Below are positions 19,872 to 29,990 of a DNA stretch of 64,000 nucleotides, in pieces. Position 1 is the stretch's first letter, and every line of letters starts with the position of its first letter. The notes beneath the pieces were generated by a model. That model ran no database searches. It had not been told where the DNA came from and saw only the letters and a program-made list of their open reading frames with translations. Source of the stretch: Acholeplasmatales bacterium (lineage in GTDB: Bacteria > Bacillota_I > Bacilli_A > Acholeplasmatales > Anaeroplasmataceae); contig JAILEP010000007.1 in the NCBI GenBank assembly GCA_024697825.1, forward strand, positions 1-64,000. Direction: 5' to 3'. A program made the position numbers and the translations under genes.

Positions 19872-21125
19872 ATGAACAAATTAAAAGGTGCGGCTATTAT
19901 TGGCCAGTCAGGCGGCCCAACGTCTGTAATCAACGCATCTGCAGCAGGTGTATTTTTAGAGGCTTTAAATCAGCCAAATGTAACTAAGGTTTACGGTGCT
20001 GCTCATGGTATTAGAGGTATCTTAAACGAAGAGTTCTATGATATCAATCAGGAGGATATTAAGGAGCTAGAGTTATTAAAGACTACTCCATCTTCTTCAA
20101 TTGGTTCTGTAAGATATAAATTAAAGGACTTAAATGTAGATGATTCTGAATACAAGAAGCTACTTGAGGTATTCAAGAAGTATGATATCCGTTATTTCTT
20201 CTATAATGGTGGTAATGACTCAATGGATACTTGCAACAAGATTTCTAAGTTCATGAAAAATTCTGGTTATGAGTGCTACTGTATGGGTGTACCTAAGACA
20301 ATCGATAACGATTTAGCAGTTACAGATCACTGTCCAGGCTACGCTTCTGCAGCTAAGTATGTTGCTACTACATTAATGGAATTAAAGTGTGATGCAACAG
20401 TATATGATACTCCAATGGTTGCAGTTGTTGAAATCATGGGTAGAAATGCTGGTTGGTTAACTGCTGCTGCTCAGCTTGCAGTATATAAGGGTGCTGGTCC
20501 AGATTTAATTTATTTACCTGAAATTCCATTTGACCTAGACAAGTTCTATGCAGATGTTGAAAAGAAATATAAAGAAAACAATGGTCAGGTTATCATTGCA
20601 GTAAGTGAAGGTATCAAGACTAAGGAAGGTAAGTATGTACCTGAATTAGTTGCTGATTCTATTGCTGTTGATGCTTTCGGCCATAAGCAGATGGGTGGTA
20701 CTGCTCAGGTATTAGCTGATTTATTAAAGAATAAGCTAAACGTTAAGGTAAGACCTATCGAATTCTCATTAATTCAGAGATGTGCTCAGCATTTAGCATC
20801 TAAGGTAGATGTTGAAGAGGCATTCAATGCAGGTAGAGAGGCTGTTAAGGCTGCTACTTCTGGTATCACTGATTATATGATTGGCTTTAAGCGTCATATG
20901 GACAATGGTGTATATTCTTGTGAATACATCAAGGTTCCTCTTGAGGAAGTTGCAAACGCAGAAAAAACTGTACCTCTTGAGTGGATTAACAAGGATGGAA
21001 CTGGTTTAACTCAGGCATATGTAGATTATGCATTACCTCTAATTCAGGGCGATGCTGCTGCACCACTTGAGGATGGCCTTCCAAGATTTGCAAAGCTTAA
21101 GAAGGTATTTGTAGATAAGAAGTAA
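19872..21125 (+). CDS. 6-phosphofructokinase, likely PPi-dependent type
   Basis: IIGQSGGPTSVINASAAG; FFYNGGNDSMDT in place of GGDGT; GVPKTIDNDLAVTDHCPGY. Confidence 0.9.
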   Translation: MNKLKGAAIIGQSGGPTSVINASAAGVFLEALNQPNVTKVYGAAHGIRGILNEEFYDINQEDIKELELLKTTPSSSIGSVRYKLKDLNVDDSEYKKLLEVFKKYDIRYFFYNGGNDSMDTCNKISKFMKNSGYECYCMGVPKTIDNDLAVTDHCPGYASAAKYVATTLMELKCDATVYDTPMVAVVEIMGRNAGWLTAAAQLAVYKGAGPDLIYLPEIPFDLDKFYADVEKKYKENNGQVIIAVSEGIKTKEGKYVPELVADSIAVDAFGHKQMGGTAQVLADLLKNKLNVKVRPIEFSLIQRCAQHLASKVDVEEAFNAGREAVKAATSGITDYMIGFKRHMDNGVYSCEYIKVPLEEVANAEKTVPLEWINKDGTGLTQAYVDYALPLIQGDAAAPLEDGLPRFAKLKKVFVDKK

Positions 21126-21136
21126 ACTCCAAAACT

Positions 21137-21164
21137 AGCTGTCACTTAGGTGGCAGCTTTTTTT
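21137..21164 (+). terminator. Terminator of the PPi-type phosphofructokinase gene
   Basis: AGCTGTCAC-ttag-GTGGCAGCT + T6. Confidence 0.85.
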
Positions 21165-21168
21165 GCAT

Positions 21169-21288
21169 AAAAAAAGGACCAGACGCATCCTCAAACGTCC
21201 GGTCCAAGATCACTGTCCTTCTCAGTGATCCTTCTTCCCGCCACCACACGGGCTATAAATACGACCCACCACAAATCGTATTAAAGAG
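21169..21288 (-). ncRNA. Candidate four-hairpin small RNA with G-rich loops
   Basis: Minus -10 TATAAT (21294-21299); hairpins AATACGA/TCGTATT, CCCG/CGGG, GATCACTG/CAGTGATC, GGACCGGACG/CGTCTGGTCC followed by U7. Confidence 0.7.
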
Positions 21289-21396
21289 TTAGCATTATAT
21301 AAATTATACTAAAGGCAAAAAGGTGCCCTGATTGCTAATTTATACATAAAGCTATTACCCATAGTTTATTATAATCCCATTAGGTTTAATTTTCAA

Positions 21397-22461
21397 TTAG
21401 AATGATTTGATTTCCTCAATAGTCTTTTCATCTAATGCTAATAATACAGCCTCAGTAAGCTTAATTGTATTAATATAATCATCATATGAGATAACTGACA
21501 TCGGTGTATGAATATTCTTTACTGCAATACCAATTGCTAAAACCGGAATACCTCCAGACACATTTTGGAATTCACACGCATCACTACCACCACGTCTTAA
21601 ATAGCATAGCTGATATGGAATATTGTTTTTCTTTGCAATATCCTTAACAAATCTAAGTAGCTTTTTATGAGCAATAGTACCTGAATCCATAACAAATAGC
21701 TGTGGACCAGAACCAATTCTTGAACCATCCTCATCTGCAGCTGGAGCAGTATCTAAGCTAAAGGCAATTGCAGGAGCCTCATGAATACCAAGTGCCTTAG
21801 CACCACGAGTACCTACCTCCTCTTGAACAGTACCTCCACCGACAAATGTTACCTTTAAATCCTTATCAGCTAAATCCTGCATAACTCTTACTGATACAGC
21901 GCAGCCAATTCTATTATCCCAAGCCTTCGCAACCATTTGATTATTTTTTAATAGCATAAAGTGGCTTTTAGCAATGACAGAATTTCCAATTTCAATACCT
22001 AAATCTTCTACCTCTTTACGAGTTTTACAGCCAATATCTACTCTTAAATCCTCAAAATCAGGAATCTCATTTAGCTTACCATGCTTACCCTGCTCAGGAT
22101 CACGTCCAATAAGACCATCAATGATTCTTCCGTCATCTGTAACAACTGAATATTCCTGACATAAAGCACCATAAGGGAATACGAATCCAGCACAGCCAAT
22201 TAAAAGCTCACCATCACAAGTGATTCCTCTTACCTTAAATCCAATCTCATCCATATGACCTGGAGCAAGTACCTTAGGACCCTTTCCAACATAGCCATAA
22301 ATATTTCCCATTCCATCAATCTGAGGAGTTGTAACCTTAGAAATCTCTCTTTTTAAAATTTCTCTAACAAATCCTTCATCTCCAGAACCACCTGGAACAT
22401 CAGTAATTTCCTTTAAAAAATCTAAATCCTTCATTTTATTTATCCTCCTCTTTAGGCTCAA
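21397..22461 (-). CDS. M42 family metallopeptidase
   Basis: VLAPGHMDEIGFKVRGI; KAWDNRIGCAVSVRVMQDL; FVGGGTVQEEVGTRGAK; RRGGSDAC. Confidence 0.9.
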   Translation of the reverse strand: MSLKRRINKMKDLDFLKEITDVPGGSGDEGFVREILKREISKVTTPQIDGMGNIYGYVGKGPKVLAPGHMDEIGFKVRGITCDGELLIGCAGFVFPYGALCQEYSVVTDDGRIIDGLIGRDPEQGKHGKLNEIPDFEDLRVDIGCKTRKEVEDLGIEIGNSVIAKSHFMLLKNNQMVAKAWDNRIGCAVSVRVMQDLADKDLKVTFVGGGTVQEEVGTRGAKALGIHEAPAIAFSLDTAPAADEDGSRIGSGPQLFVMDSGTIAHKKLLRFVKDIAKKNNIPYQLCYLRRGGSDACEFQNVSGGIPVLAIGIAVKNIHTPMSVISYDDYINTIKLTEAVLLALDEKTIEEIKSF

Positions 22462-22732
22462 TAATAGGAATAAATCTTGCCTTATTCATAAGTGGATGCC
22501 TTAGCTTAATCGCTCCTTCAACAGGACATTCCATAACACAAGCACCACAATAATAGCATTCACCAGGATACATAACTATTGGGTGCTCACCCTTAGTTTT
22601 TGAAGGAACTAAAATATCAACCTGACAAACGTATGTACATCTATTACATCCTATGCATTTAGATGAATCATAGGTAATAGGCATTGTACTGCAGCTTACA
22701 ACACCTGCTGTAAATTGCTTCTGCTTAGCCAT
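22436..22732 (-). CDS. 4Fe-4S dicluster ferredoxin-type protein
   Basis: CIGCNRCTYVCQVDI and CYYCGACVMECP motifs. Confidence 0.88.
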   Translation of the reverse strand: MAKQKQFTAGVVSCSTMPITYDSSKCIGCNRCTYVCQVDILVPSKTKGEHPIVMYPGECYYCGACVMECPVEGAIKLRHPLMNKARFIPIIEPKEEDK

Positions 22733-24710
22733 TTTTTCTTTCCTCCATATAATCCTTATTTCTCTTTTCGTATTCTACCTTACAATCTCCCCAGTAATCA
22801 TGAGGTACCATTCTTGATTTAACGATACCATTTTCCTGATAAATTGTAATGAATCCCTTCTCTTTTTCCTTTATTTCATTATTAGAATCAGTTCTAACAA
22901 AATATAAAGGCTCGCTAGATGCGTGTCTTAAAAGACAAGCATTAATAATCATTTTTGAAACTGTAATAATATCTCTAACCTCGTGGCATCTCATAAGCTC
23001 ATGTGGGTTTCTTGCAGATATTCTTGTAAAATCATTAGCTTCAATATCCTCAAGCAATAATAACCCTTGCTTAAGATTTTCATCACATTTAGTTCCACCA
23101 CAATAGATTTGCATGCATTTAGCAACAGCCATATTGACCTCTCTCCAGTCAATACCATCTTCAGTAAATAAAGGCTTATATAAAGCTTCAATTTCCTTAT
23201 TTACATATTCCTTATCATAATCATAATAAGGCTTATCACTTGCAAATTTAGCGGCCCATCTACCAGCATAATAGCCAGTTGCACAAGCAAATCCTGCACA
23301 ATCTGATGCATAAAGCTGATCTCCTGCCGCAAATACTCCATCAATATTAGTCATAAGCTCCCAGTTTGTAATAATTCCGCCGGGTGCGCCAAATAGCTGA
23401 CGCTCCTGATCTAGGAATGTTGCAGACTGCCAACCAGTTCCATATGATTGCAAAATATGCTTAGTTGGGTCAAAGCCACGATCAGTATAATTTTTAAGAA
23501 TAGGAATCTTAGTCTTTCCTTCCTCACCAACCATCATACCCCAGATAACTCTTCTTTCGTAATCAGGCATCTTTGATAAATCTGCGAAGAATGGAAGCTG
23601 ATATCCTCTTTTAACTAATTCACCATAATTTAAAGTCTCAGGGCCTCTATATTCGTACTTAGGCTCATCAATAACTCCACCCTTTAAAAAGAATTTTTGT
23701 CCCTTAACAGGAGTGTATCTTTCTAAAACAGTTTTTAATTCATTACCATCTCTATCAACGTATGGAATTTCAACACCTCTTGCATCAACCATAGTTGCGG
23801 CATACCAAGTATTATGATTATTACCAGCCCCATATGGAGGATAGCTTCTACCTGCAGCTGAAAATTCACCCTTTACAGATTTTTCCATCATAGTAAATTC
23901 CATGCCTGCGCGATAGCCCATCGCATGACCAGACCCAATTGATTGGAATGGTCTAAACTCACATAAGCCTGGAGTATCAGCGTTAAATAGCCATACTCTT
24001 GCCGGTCTAGACATTGTAAGTATAGTTGAATGAGAACGGAAAATAGTAATTTTTCCTGTATGTACATTCATACCAATTGCACCAACATTAGTGTTCTTAC
24101 CATTTACTATTTTAGTAAGCAATGTCGTTGCTTCAGTATGATCATATATTTTTACACCAAGCTTTTTTAATTCCTTAACAAGTGATGGCTTAAATGTTGA
24201 ACCCCAAACTCTTAATGTATAGCAATTAGTATAATCATAAGCAAACATTAAGCCAGTCTTTGGGTCTCTAAAGGGAGCCCCAATAAATTCGCCCTCTGTA
24301 TCACGAATCTTACCACCAAATGCTTCCATATCAAGAAGTCTATCATAACCCTCTCTTGTTTCAATATAATGAGCAATCGCATTAGAATAATGATCCTGCT
24401 CATCAACAAGTGCATAGGTCATTTCCTCTGGAGTTACCTTACAGCAAGGATTTGTACAAGCCATTTCCCAGTGGTCAAAGCCAGTACCTGCAGACCCCGA
24501 CCTAACAGTTGCACCCTTTTCAACCAAAATAACATTTTTTCCTGCTCTTCTTGCCGCAATTGCAGCGTGGCATCCCGCAAGTCCACCACCTAAAACTAAA
24601 ACATCAGTATCTACTACCTCAGTTACATTTAATTCATTGTCATATGGCCACTCCATCTCCATACTCTTAACCCCCATAAAAGCAAAATAAGTCATAAAAT
24701 ATTTTACCAT
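22725..24710 (-). CDS. FAD-dependent oxidoreductase, fumarate reductase/AprA-like flavoprotein
   Basis: DTDVLVLGGGLAGCHAAIAARRAGKNVILVEKG; PRAgene-like SAGTGFDHW; VFAAGDQLYASDCAGFACATGYYAGRWA. Confidence 0.82.
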   Translation of the reverse strand: MVKYFMTYFAFMGVKSMEMEWPYDNELNVTEVVDTDVLVLGGGLAGCHAAIAARRAGKNVILVEKGATVRSGSAGTGFDHWEMACTNPCCKVTPEEMTYALVDEQDHYSNAIAHYIETREGYDRLLDMEAFGGKIRDTEGEFIGAPFRDPKTGLMFAYDYTNCYTLRVWGSTFKPSLVKELKKLGVKIYDHTEATTLLTKIVNGKNTNVGAIGMNVHTGKITIFRSHSTILTMSRPARVWLFNADTPGLCEFRPFQSIGSGHAMGYRAGMEFTMMEKSVKGEFSAAGRSYPPYGAGNNHNTWYAATMVDARGVEIPYVDRDGNELKTVLERYTPVKGQKFFLKGGVIDEPKYEYRGPETLNYGELVKRGYQLPFFADLSKMPDYERRVIWGMMVGEEGKTKIPILKNYTDRGFDPTKHILQSYGTGWQSATFLDQERQLFGAPGGIITNWELMTNIDGVFAAGDQLYASDCAGFACATGYYAGRWAAKFASDKPYYDYDKEYVNKEIEALYKPLFTEDGIDWREVNMAVAKCMQIYCGGTKCDENLKQGLLLLEDIEANDFTRISARNPHELMRCHEVRDIITVSKMIINACLLRHASSEPLYFVRTDSNNEIKEKEKGFITIYQENGIVKSRMVPHDYWGDCKVEYEKRNKDYMEERKNG

Positions 24711-24772
24711 TTTCGCAAATTAAAGTAAACAAAGCCAAAGAAAAATACCACTCAATTTGAGTGGTATGTAAC

Positions 24773-25501
24773 TTATTCCTCTATTTTGTTTTCTTTACGT
24801 CTTTGCGATAAGATAGTTACTAAATAAATTAAACCAGCAACTGCTCCAAAAGGTAAAGATAATAAAATAACAATTCCTAATGTACTTCCAATACTGATAC
24901 TTCCTGTTGAATAAGATTGGGCATAATAATCAACAGTTACAGTTGAGTAATTAACCTGCTCATCAATCGCAGACTTTTGCTTATTTAAAGCAGCGATTTG
25001 CTCATCTATTTCAATGATTTCCTGCTTTAATGCAGCCTGCTTATCAGCGCTAAGCTCATCTCCATATTCGTCTAATATTGCATTATAGGCAGCTTTGGTT
25101 ACCTCAAGTGTTTCAATATCAGATAATATAGATGAATATTCAGAATCAACATTTTCTGTAGACATAATCTTAGATGTTATCTTATCAAATGATTCAATGA
25201 ATTTAGTAAATAATTCTACATCCCCAGATGGAACCTTATATACTATTCTTGTAAATTCATCATCATAATTCTTAGAGCTCTTAACATAGCCCTTATATCC
25301 CTTGACCTTAGTTTCAACCTGTTCAATAATTTCATCTACATCCTTATTATAAAGATCATATTCATAATCATATACAACCTTTGATGTATCTCCACCTGAT
25401 GATGATTCCTCAGGTTGCGGTGCGCCAGAACTACCACATGAGCTTAGAAGGAATATCCATGAAAATGATAACAAAAGCATTATTATTCTTAGCTTCTTCA
25501 T
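24773..25501 (-). CDS. DUF4349-like lipoprotein
   Basis: Lipobox LLSSCGSS; coiled-coil; YSTVTVDYYAQ; C-terminal TM. Confidence 0.75.
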   Translation of the reverse strand: MKKLRIIMLLLSFSWIFLLSSCGSSGAPQPEESSSGGDTSKVVYDYEYDLYNKDVDEIIEQVETKVKGYKGYVKSSKNYDDEFTRIVYKVPSGDVELFTKFIESFDKITSKIMSTENVDSEYSSILSDIETLEVTKAAYNAILDEYGDELSADKQAALKQEIIEIDEQIAALNKQKSAIDEQVNYSTVTVDYYAQSYSTGSISIGSTLGIVILLSLPFGAVAGLIYLVTILSQRRKENKIEE

Positions 25502-25510
25502 ATGATCCTC

Positions 25511-26038
25511 CTAGTATAATCCTATATTACTACCAGCAATGGTAGCTACTAAGGCAGCAATAAGATAGACACTTGAGAATATTAATCCAGCAAGATTAAA
25601 TTTGTTTTTAGATAGCTTTCTTGCAGAAACTGATGAAATAATTCCTACAAGAGATAAACCAATTCCTAAATATGGCACTGCAAAGAATACAATTAAAGCC
25701 ATACCAATGCCAAAGCTTATAATTGTTGGAATATGAGCTCTCTTTGCAGGTAATTCTTCTGCTATTTCAGGCATAACATCATCCATAGGCTCTTCAACCT
25801 GTATTCTAGCTTGAATTTCCTCAGGGAATTGCATCTGACCTGTAAGCACACTAATAGTGACACCATATAAATCACTCATGGCATCCAAATTATCTAGTGT
25901 TGGCTGAGTCTGATCATTTTCCCATAAGCTTACAGACTGTCTAGAAACATTTAAGAAATTAGCAGCCTCTTCTTGCGACAAACCTTTTCTTTTCCTTGCC
26001 TTTTGCAAGTACTTCCCAATCTCCATTTTACTACTCAC
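25511..26038 (-). CDS. XRE-family HTH regulator with C-terminal membrane segments
   Basis: IGKYLQKARKRKGLSQEEAANFLNVSRQSVSLWENDQTQPTLDNL; hydrophobic C-terminus. Confidence 0.88.
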   Translation of the reverse strand: MSSKMEIGKYLQKARKRKGLSQEEAANFLNVSRQSVSLWENDQTQPTLDNLDAMSDLYGVTISVLTGQMQFPEEIQARIQVEEPMDDVMPEIAEELPAKRAHIPTIISFGIGMALIVFFAVPYLGIGLSLVGIISSVSARKLSKNKFNLAGLIFSSVYLIAALVATIAGSNIGLY

Positions 26039-26095
26039 CTCAATTATATTTTACAAAAAATATAGAATTAAACCACCAAATCGCAATTAGAATAT

Positions 26096-26114
26096 TGTCA
26101 AGTGGCACTTTACA
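26096..26114. promoter_or_regulatory. Palindromic operator candidate
   Basis: TGTCAAGTG-g-CACTTTACA (9-bp arms, one mismatch) upstream of the XRE gene. Confidence 0.6.
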
Positions 26115-26245
26115 TTACGCTAAAACTATCCCTATTATAGCATATTTTCCTACTAATCAATACCAAAAGAGCATAATTTCAAATTATTGTTACATTTGGT
26201 ATTTTTCACTTTATTTTCTACCCAAAATATATTATAAATATACTG

Positions 26246-26719
26246 GTGATTTTAAATATGAAAACATTATATTTAATGGTTGGTATACCAGGTGCAGGAA
26301 AATCAACATTTGCTCATGGCAATTTCTTAGATGATGAAATTGCAGCAAGTGATGAATTAAGAGAAAAACTCCATTTAGATCCAGTTGATTTATCAGTCTT
26401 CCCTATGATGGAGGACATGGCAAGAGAAAGACTTGCCAATAACCAAGATATTTGTATCGATTCTACTGCTATACTACCTGAGCATAGAAAGAAATATATT
26501 GATATAGCAAAGGCAGTAAAGGGCAAAGCTATTTGTGTTGTTATCAATACTGATGCCAACACTGCTATTTCAAGAGATTCTAAGCGTCTAAGACATGTCC
26601 CTGAAAACATCATCAGAGATATGCGTAACTCCTTAGATAAAAACTTCCCTACAATTAGTGAAGGCTTCGATAATATTTTAGTATTAGATTCAACTGCGAA
26701 AATCGATCGAGAACAATAA
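26246..26719 (+). CDS. AAA/P-loop ATP-binding protein (polynucleotide kinase-like)
   Basis: LYLMVGIPGAGKSTFAHG Walker A. Confidence 0.75.
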   Translation: MILNMKTLYLMVGIPGAGKSTFAHGNFLDDEIAASDELREKLHLDPVDLSVFPMMEDMARERLANNQDICIDSTAILPEHRKKYIDIAKAVKGKAICVVINTDANTAISRDSKRLRHVPENIIRDMRNSLDKNFPTISEGFDNILVLDSTAKIDREQ

Positions 26720-26720
26720 T

Positions 26721-26752
26721 AAAAAAGCTATCACAACGAGATAGCTTTTTTT
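26721..26752 (+). terminator. Bidirectional rho-independent terminator
   Basis: AAAAAAGCTATC-acaacga-GATAGCTTTTTTT. Confidence 0.8.
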
Positions 26753-26756
26753 AGTC

Positions 26757-27278
26757 CTATGCCCAATCATTTAATGTTGCTGGAATTCTAATTCCAGATA
26801 AAATGCTTGAGTATCCCCATAAGAACCATTCACCTGTTGATGGCTTAAGTCTAAGCTTAATGCCTCTTGCAGAATCAGCACCAGATGATTGTAAATATAC
26901 AACCACATAGCCATCTTCAACATGACTATAGGCACCTTCCTTTATTGCAAGCGTATAGGGAGAATCTGGTGTATAGCCATTGGCTACTGATGCTCCCTGA
27001 AAATAAGAATCAGCTAGATATAGCTTATCTCTTAATCTATCATTTAAGAAGCTAATATCATATGTAGTTAGCTGCTGTGGTCCTTTAATTGAATTAAGCA
27101 TCTCAAGTGCTAAATTCTTATTTGTGGCATAAACCTTAAATGCGATCATAGCTGCAACTGCGACACTAGCATAATCCTTTTGATTGAAAAAGCTTAATGA
27201 CTTTAACTCTTCTACTGAAGATGGAATCTTTTCAAATGTAAAAATTCTATCATTAGTCATAACTACAACCTCCATCAT
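26757..27278 (-). CDS. Conserved hypothetical (DUF6935-like), start likely MTNDRIF
   Basis: ORF with ordinary coding composition; LNSIKGPQQLTTYDISFLNDRL...GEWFLWGYSSILSGIR. Confidence 0.6.
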   Translation of the reverse strand: MMEVVVMTNDRIFTFEKIPSSVEELKSLSFFNQKDYASVAVAAMIAFKVYATNKNLALEMLNSIKGPQQLTTYDISFLNDRLRDKLYLADSYFQGASVANGYTPDSPYTLAIKEGAYSHVEDGYVVVYLQSSGADSARGIKLRLKPSTGEWFLWGYSSILSGIRIPATLNDWA

Positions 27279-27398
27279 TATACGGACATATTATATACTT
27301 TATGTATATTTAAAAATACACCAATATTGGTTGAAAAATATCTTTTTTTACTTTTTTTGTGTTCTAGTACAAAAACAAAAAAAGTCTAACTACCAAAG

Positions 27399-28427
27399 TT
27401 AGACTCTTGTATTCATATATTTTAAAAGCTCATCAGTTAGTCCTCTTGGACCCCTTATAGCTGTTACACCATATTTATTTAATAATTCAAATGGATATAA
27501 ATCAGTAGGATATTGCTCAATTAGCTTTACCTTAATAATATCCATTTTTTCATTATATGGTATATTTATTTCTACAACCTCCATCTTATAAATGATTGCA
27601 GAAATAGGAGCACCTGCATATAAATAAACAGTATCGCCAATTTTAGCACCCTTATACTGCTTCCAAATGCCTATGTTAGAATCCTTAAATACTAAATATG
27701 GATCATACATCTTAGGATTAGCAGGCACTAGCCAAATAGTATTTCTTTTAAATACATTATAGCTATAATCTATATATTCTTTAATTACATCATCACTTGC
27801 TTCATCATTAAGTAAAATGGATACCCATTTAGTTTTACTCATGTGGTAACATTCATAAAAGCCATCTAATTTAAGAATATCATTTAATTTAGTTTCATCT
27901 ATTTTTACATTTAATACATTAACTAAATCATTAGACTTATTCTTCTTAATTTTATTTATTCCAATTTCCATAATAAGTCCAAACCACTTATCATTATCAG
28001 GACATTTAAATACTCCTGCAGTTGAATTAGCCTTATCATCCCAAGGAAATACTGGCTTTACTCCATATTTATTAATAATATAGCTTGTAATACGATTAGC
28101 CTGATCAGTTAAGAAATATAATTCCTTAAAGCACTTATTCTTAATGTCATTTAAAATATCGTAATACTGCCCTTTTATTTCTTGAGTAAATGATGATAAT
28201 TCTGATTTAACTCTAATATTAGAATAAACCTCATTAAATTCCTTTTCGATTACATCACCATCTATTTCACCACTAGGCTCTATTTTAATAATAGCCTTAA
28301 ATTCATTATTGGGTAAATCTATATCAATGATATAATCATTATCTATTTTTTTAAATCCATATGGTTCAAGCTTGCTAAAATCAACCTTGAATCTACCAAA
28401 GAATTTATTCTCCTTCATATTCAACAA
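27399..28427 (-). CDS. MmcQ/YjbR-like domain fused to EVE/PUA-like domain
   Basis: [37 protein letters not shown] (YjbR-like), then [27 protein letters not shown]...[12 protein letters not shown] (EVE-like). Confidence 0.65.
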   Translation of the reverse strand: MLNMKENKFFGRFKVDFSKLEPYGFKKIDNDYIIDIDLPNNEFKAIIKIEPSGEIDGDVIEKEFNEVYSNIRVKSELSSFTQEIKGQYYDILNDIKNKCFKELYFLTDQANRITSYIINKYGVKPVFPWDDKANSTAGVFKCPDNDKWFGLIMEIGINKIKKNKSNDLVNVLNVKIDETKLNDILKLDGFYECYHMSKTKWVSILLNDEASDDVIKEYIDYSYNVFKRNTIWLVPANPKMYDPYLVFKDSNIGIWKQYKGAKIGDTVYLYAGAPISAIIYKMEVVEINIPYNEKMDIIKVKLIEQYPTDLYPFELLNKYGVTAIRGPRGLTDELLKYMNTRV

Positions 28428-28926
28428 GTGTAAGTACAGGATACTTCTTTAATAGCTCCTTACCCTTAAGGTCTACTAAATCAATAACGAAGCTTAAGCC
28501 TACTACCTCTGCGCCTGCCTTTTCAACTAGGTGAGCTGCAGCTAGGGCTGTACCACCTGTAGCTAATAGGTCATCTATTACAACAACCTTGTCACCCTTC
28601 TTTAATGCATCCTCATGGATACATAATGTATTAGAGCCATATTCAAGAGTATATTCCTCTGTAATCTGAGCTCTAGGTAGCTTACCTGGCTTTCTTACTG
28701 GAATAAAGCCAATACCAAGCTTTGCGGCAACGGGTGCGCCAAAGATAAAACCTCTAGCCTCTGGTCCTGCAATTGCAGTTGCACCATTTGCTTTTGCAAA
28801 TTCAGCCATCTTATCAACACAATACTTGAATGCCTCACCATCCTGAAGTAATGTTGTTATATCTCTAAACATAATTCCTTCCTTAGGGTAATTAGGAATT
28901 GTTGTAATTATATCCTTTAAATTCAT
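28405..28926 (-). CDS. apt: Adenine phosphoribosyltransferase
   Basis: [48 protein letters not shown]. Confidence 0.95.
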   Translation of the reverse strand: MNLKDIITTIPNYPKEGIMFRDITTLLQDGEAFKYCVDKMAEFAKANGATAIAGPEARGFIFGAPVAAKLGIGFIPVRKPGKLPRAQITEEYTLEYGSNTLCIHEDALKKGDKVVVIDDLLATGGTALAAAHLVEKAGAEVVGLSFVIDLVDLKGKELLKKYPVLTLVEYEGE

Positions 28927-28977
28927 TTTGCTACCTCCAAAATAAGCACAATCTATATTTTATCACAAATTTACAAT

Positions 28978-29640
28978 TTAGTCATTTATTTCATTTTCCA
29001 TTAATTCATGAGTACATGATGAATATCTAAGCTTATTATTACTATATAATGCTAAATCAGCTAGCTCATCAGTATTAAAATCAAATTGGTCATCCTTCTT
29101 TAATAACCAACCTCTTGAATTATCATCTAGCTTAAATCTATATACGAAAAAATCAGGTCCTTCTGTACAATGAGTATGATTAGTTAAATCACATGATATT
29201 AATGAATCCTTTAAATCCTTATAGCTATCATCCTTAAAAATATCTAAAGGATTAGTCGAATTATTAGCATTCGTTCTAGCATTAATTATTTCAATACTTT
29301 GCTCAAGTAGGAAAATCTTTGAATAAGCAGTTGCTAAAAGCTTAATAGGCTTCTTATATTTAAATTCTCCTCTTTTATCATATTCACCAGATTCAACATC
29401 ATTTAAAATATCCTCATAAAAGGCTTCAAATGGTTCAATCATCCATCTATGATCTCTATCATATTCAGATTTAATCTTTTGCTTAATGATTTTTTCCATA
29501 TTTGCCTTTTCTTTTTCTGCATCATCCATACTAATGCATTTTTTAACATTAGCATATGCACAAAGCTCAAATGAATCACAATCATTAAATTTATTTAATA
29601 ATTCCTCTAGCCTCATGAAATCACCTAATACATTGTACAT
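28978..29640 (-). CDS. Hypothetical protein
   Basis: ORF only. Confidence 0.55.
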   Translation of the reverse strand: MYNVLGDFMRLEELLNKFNDCDSFELCAYANVKKCISMDDAEKEKANMEKIIKQKIKSEYDRDHRWMIEPFEAFYEDILNDVESGEYDKRGEFKYKKPIKLLATAYSKIFLLEQSIEIINARTNANNSTNPLDIFKDDSYKDLKDSLISCDLTNHTHCTEGPDFFVYRFKLDDNSRGWLLKKDDQFDFNTDELADLALYSNNKLRYSSCTHELMENEIND

Positions 29641-29722
29641 TATTTATACTAAAAAACAAAGCCCTAAGTGTAACTTAGATATAAACAAAAAAGCCTCAAT
29701 TTGAGACTTTAAATAATCAGAC

Positions 29723-29799
29723 TGGCGCGCCCAAGAGGACTCGAACCCCTAACCTTTTGATCCGTAGTCAAACGATCTATCCAATTGATCTATGAGCGC
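29723..29799 (-). tRNA. tRNA-Arg(ACG), CCA encoded
   Basis: GCGCTCA/TGGGCGC acceptor, anticodon loop CTACGGA, GGTTCGAGTCC T-arm, 3' GCCA. Confidence 0.95.
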
Positions 29800-29810
29800 A
29801 TTTTCGTAAA

Positions 29811-29887
29811 TGGCGGTCCGGACGAGACTCGAACTCGCGACCTCCTGCGTGACAGGCAGGCATTCTAACCAACTGAACTACCGGACC
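29811..29887 (-). tRNA. tRNA-Asp(GTC), CCA encoded
   Basis: GGTCCGG acceptor, anticodon loop CTGTCAC, AGTTCGAGTCT T-arm, GCCA end. Confidence 0.95.
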
Positions 29888-29990
29888 ACTTTATTTACGC
29901 CCGTTTATTTTAGCACAATTAAATTTATAATGCAATACCTAATTAAACGAAAAATCCCACCATAATTAATATGGTAGGATTAATTGTTTA

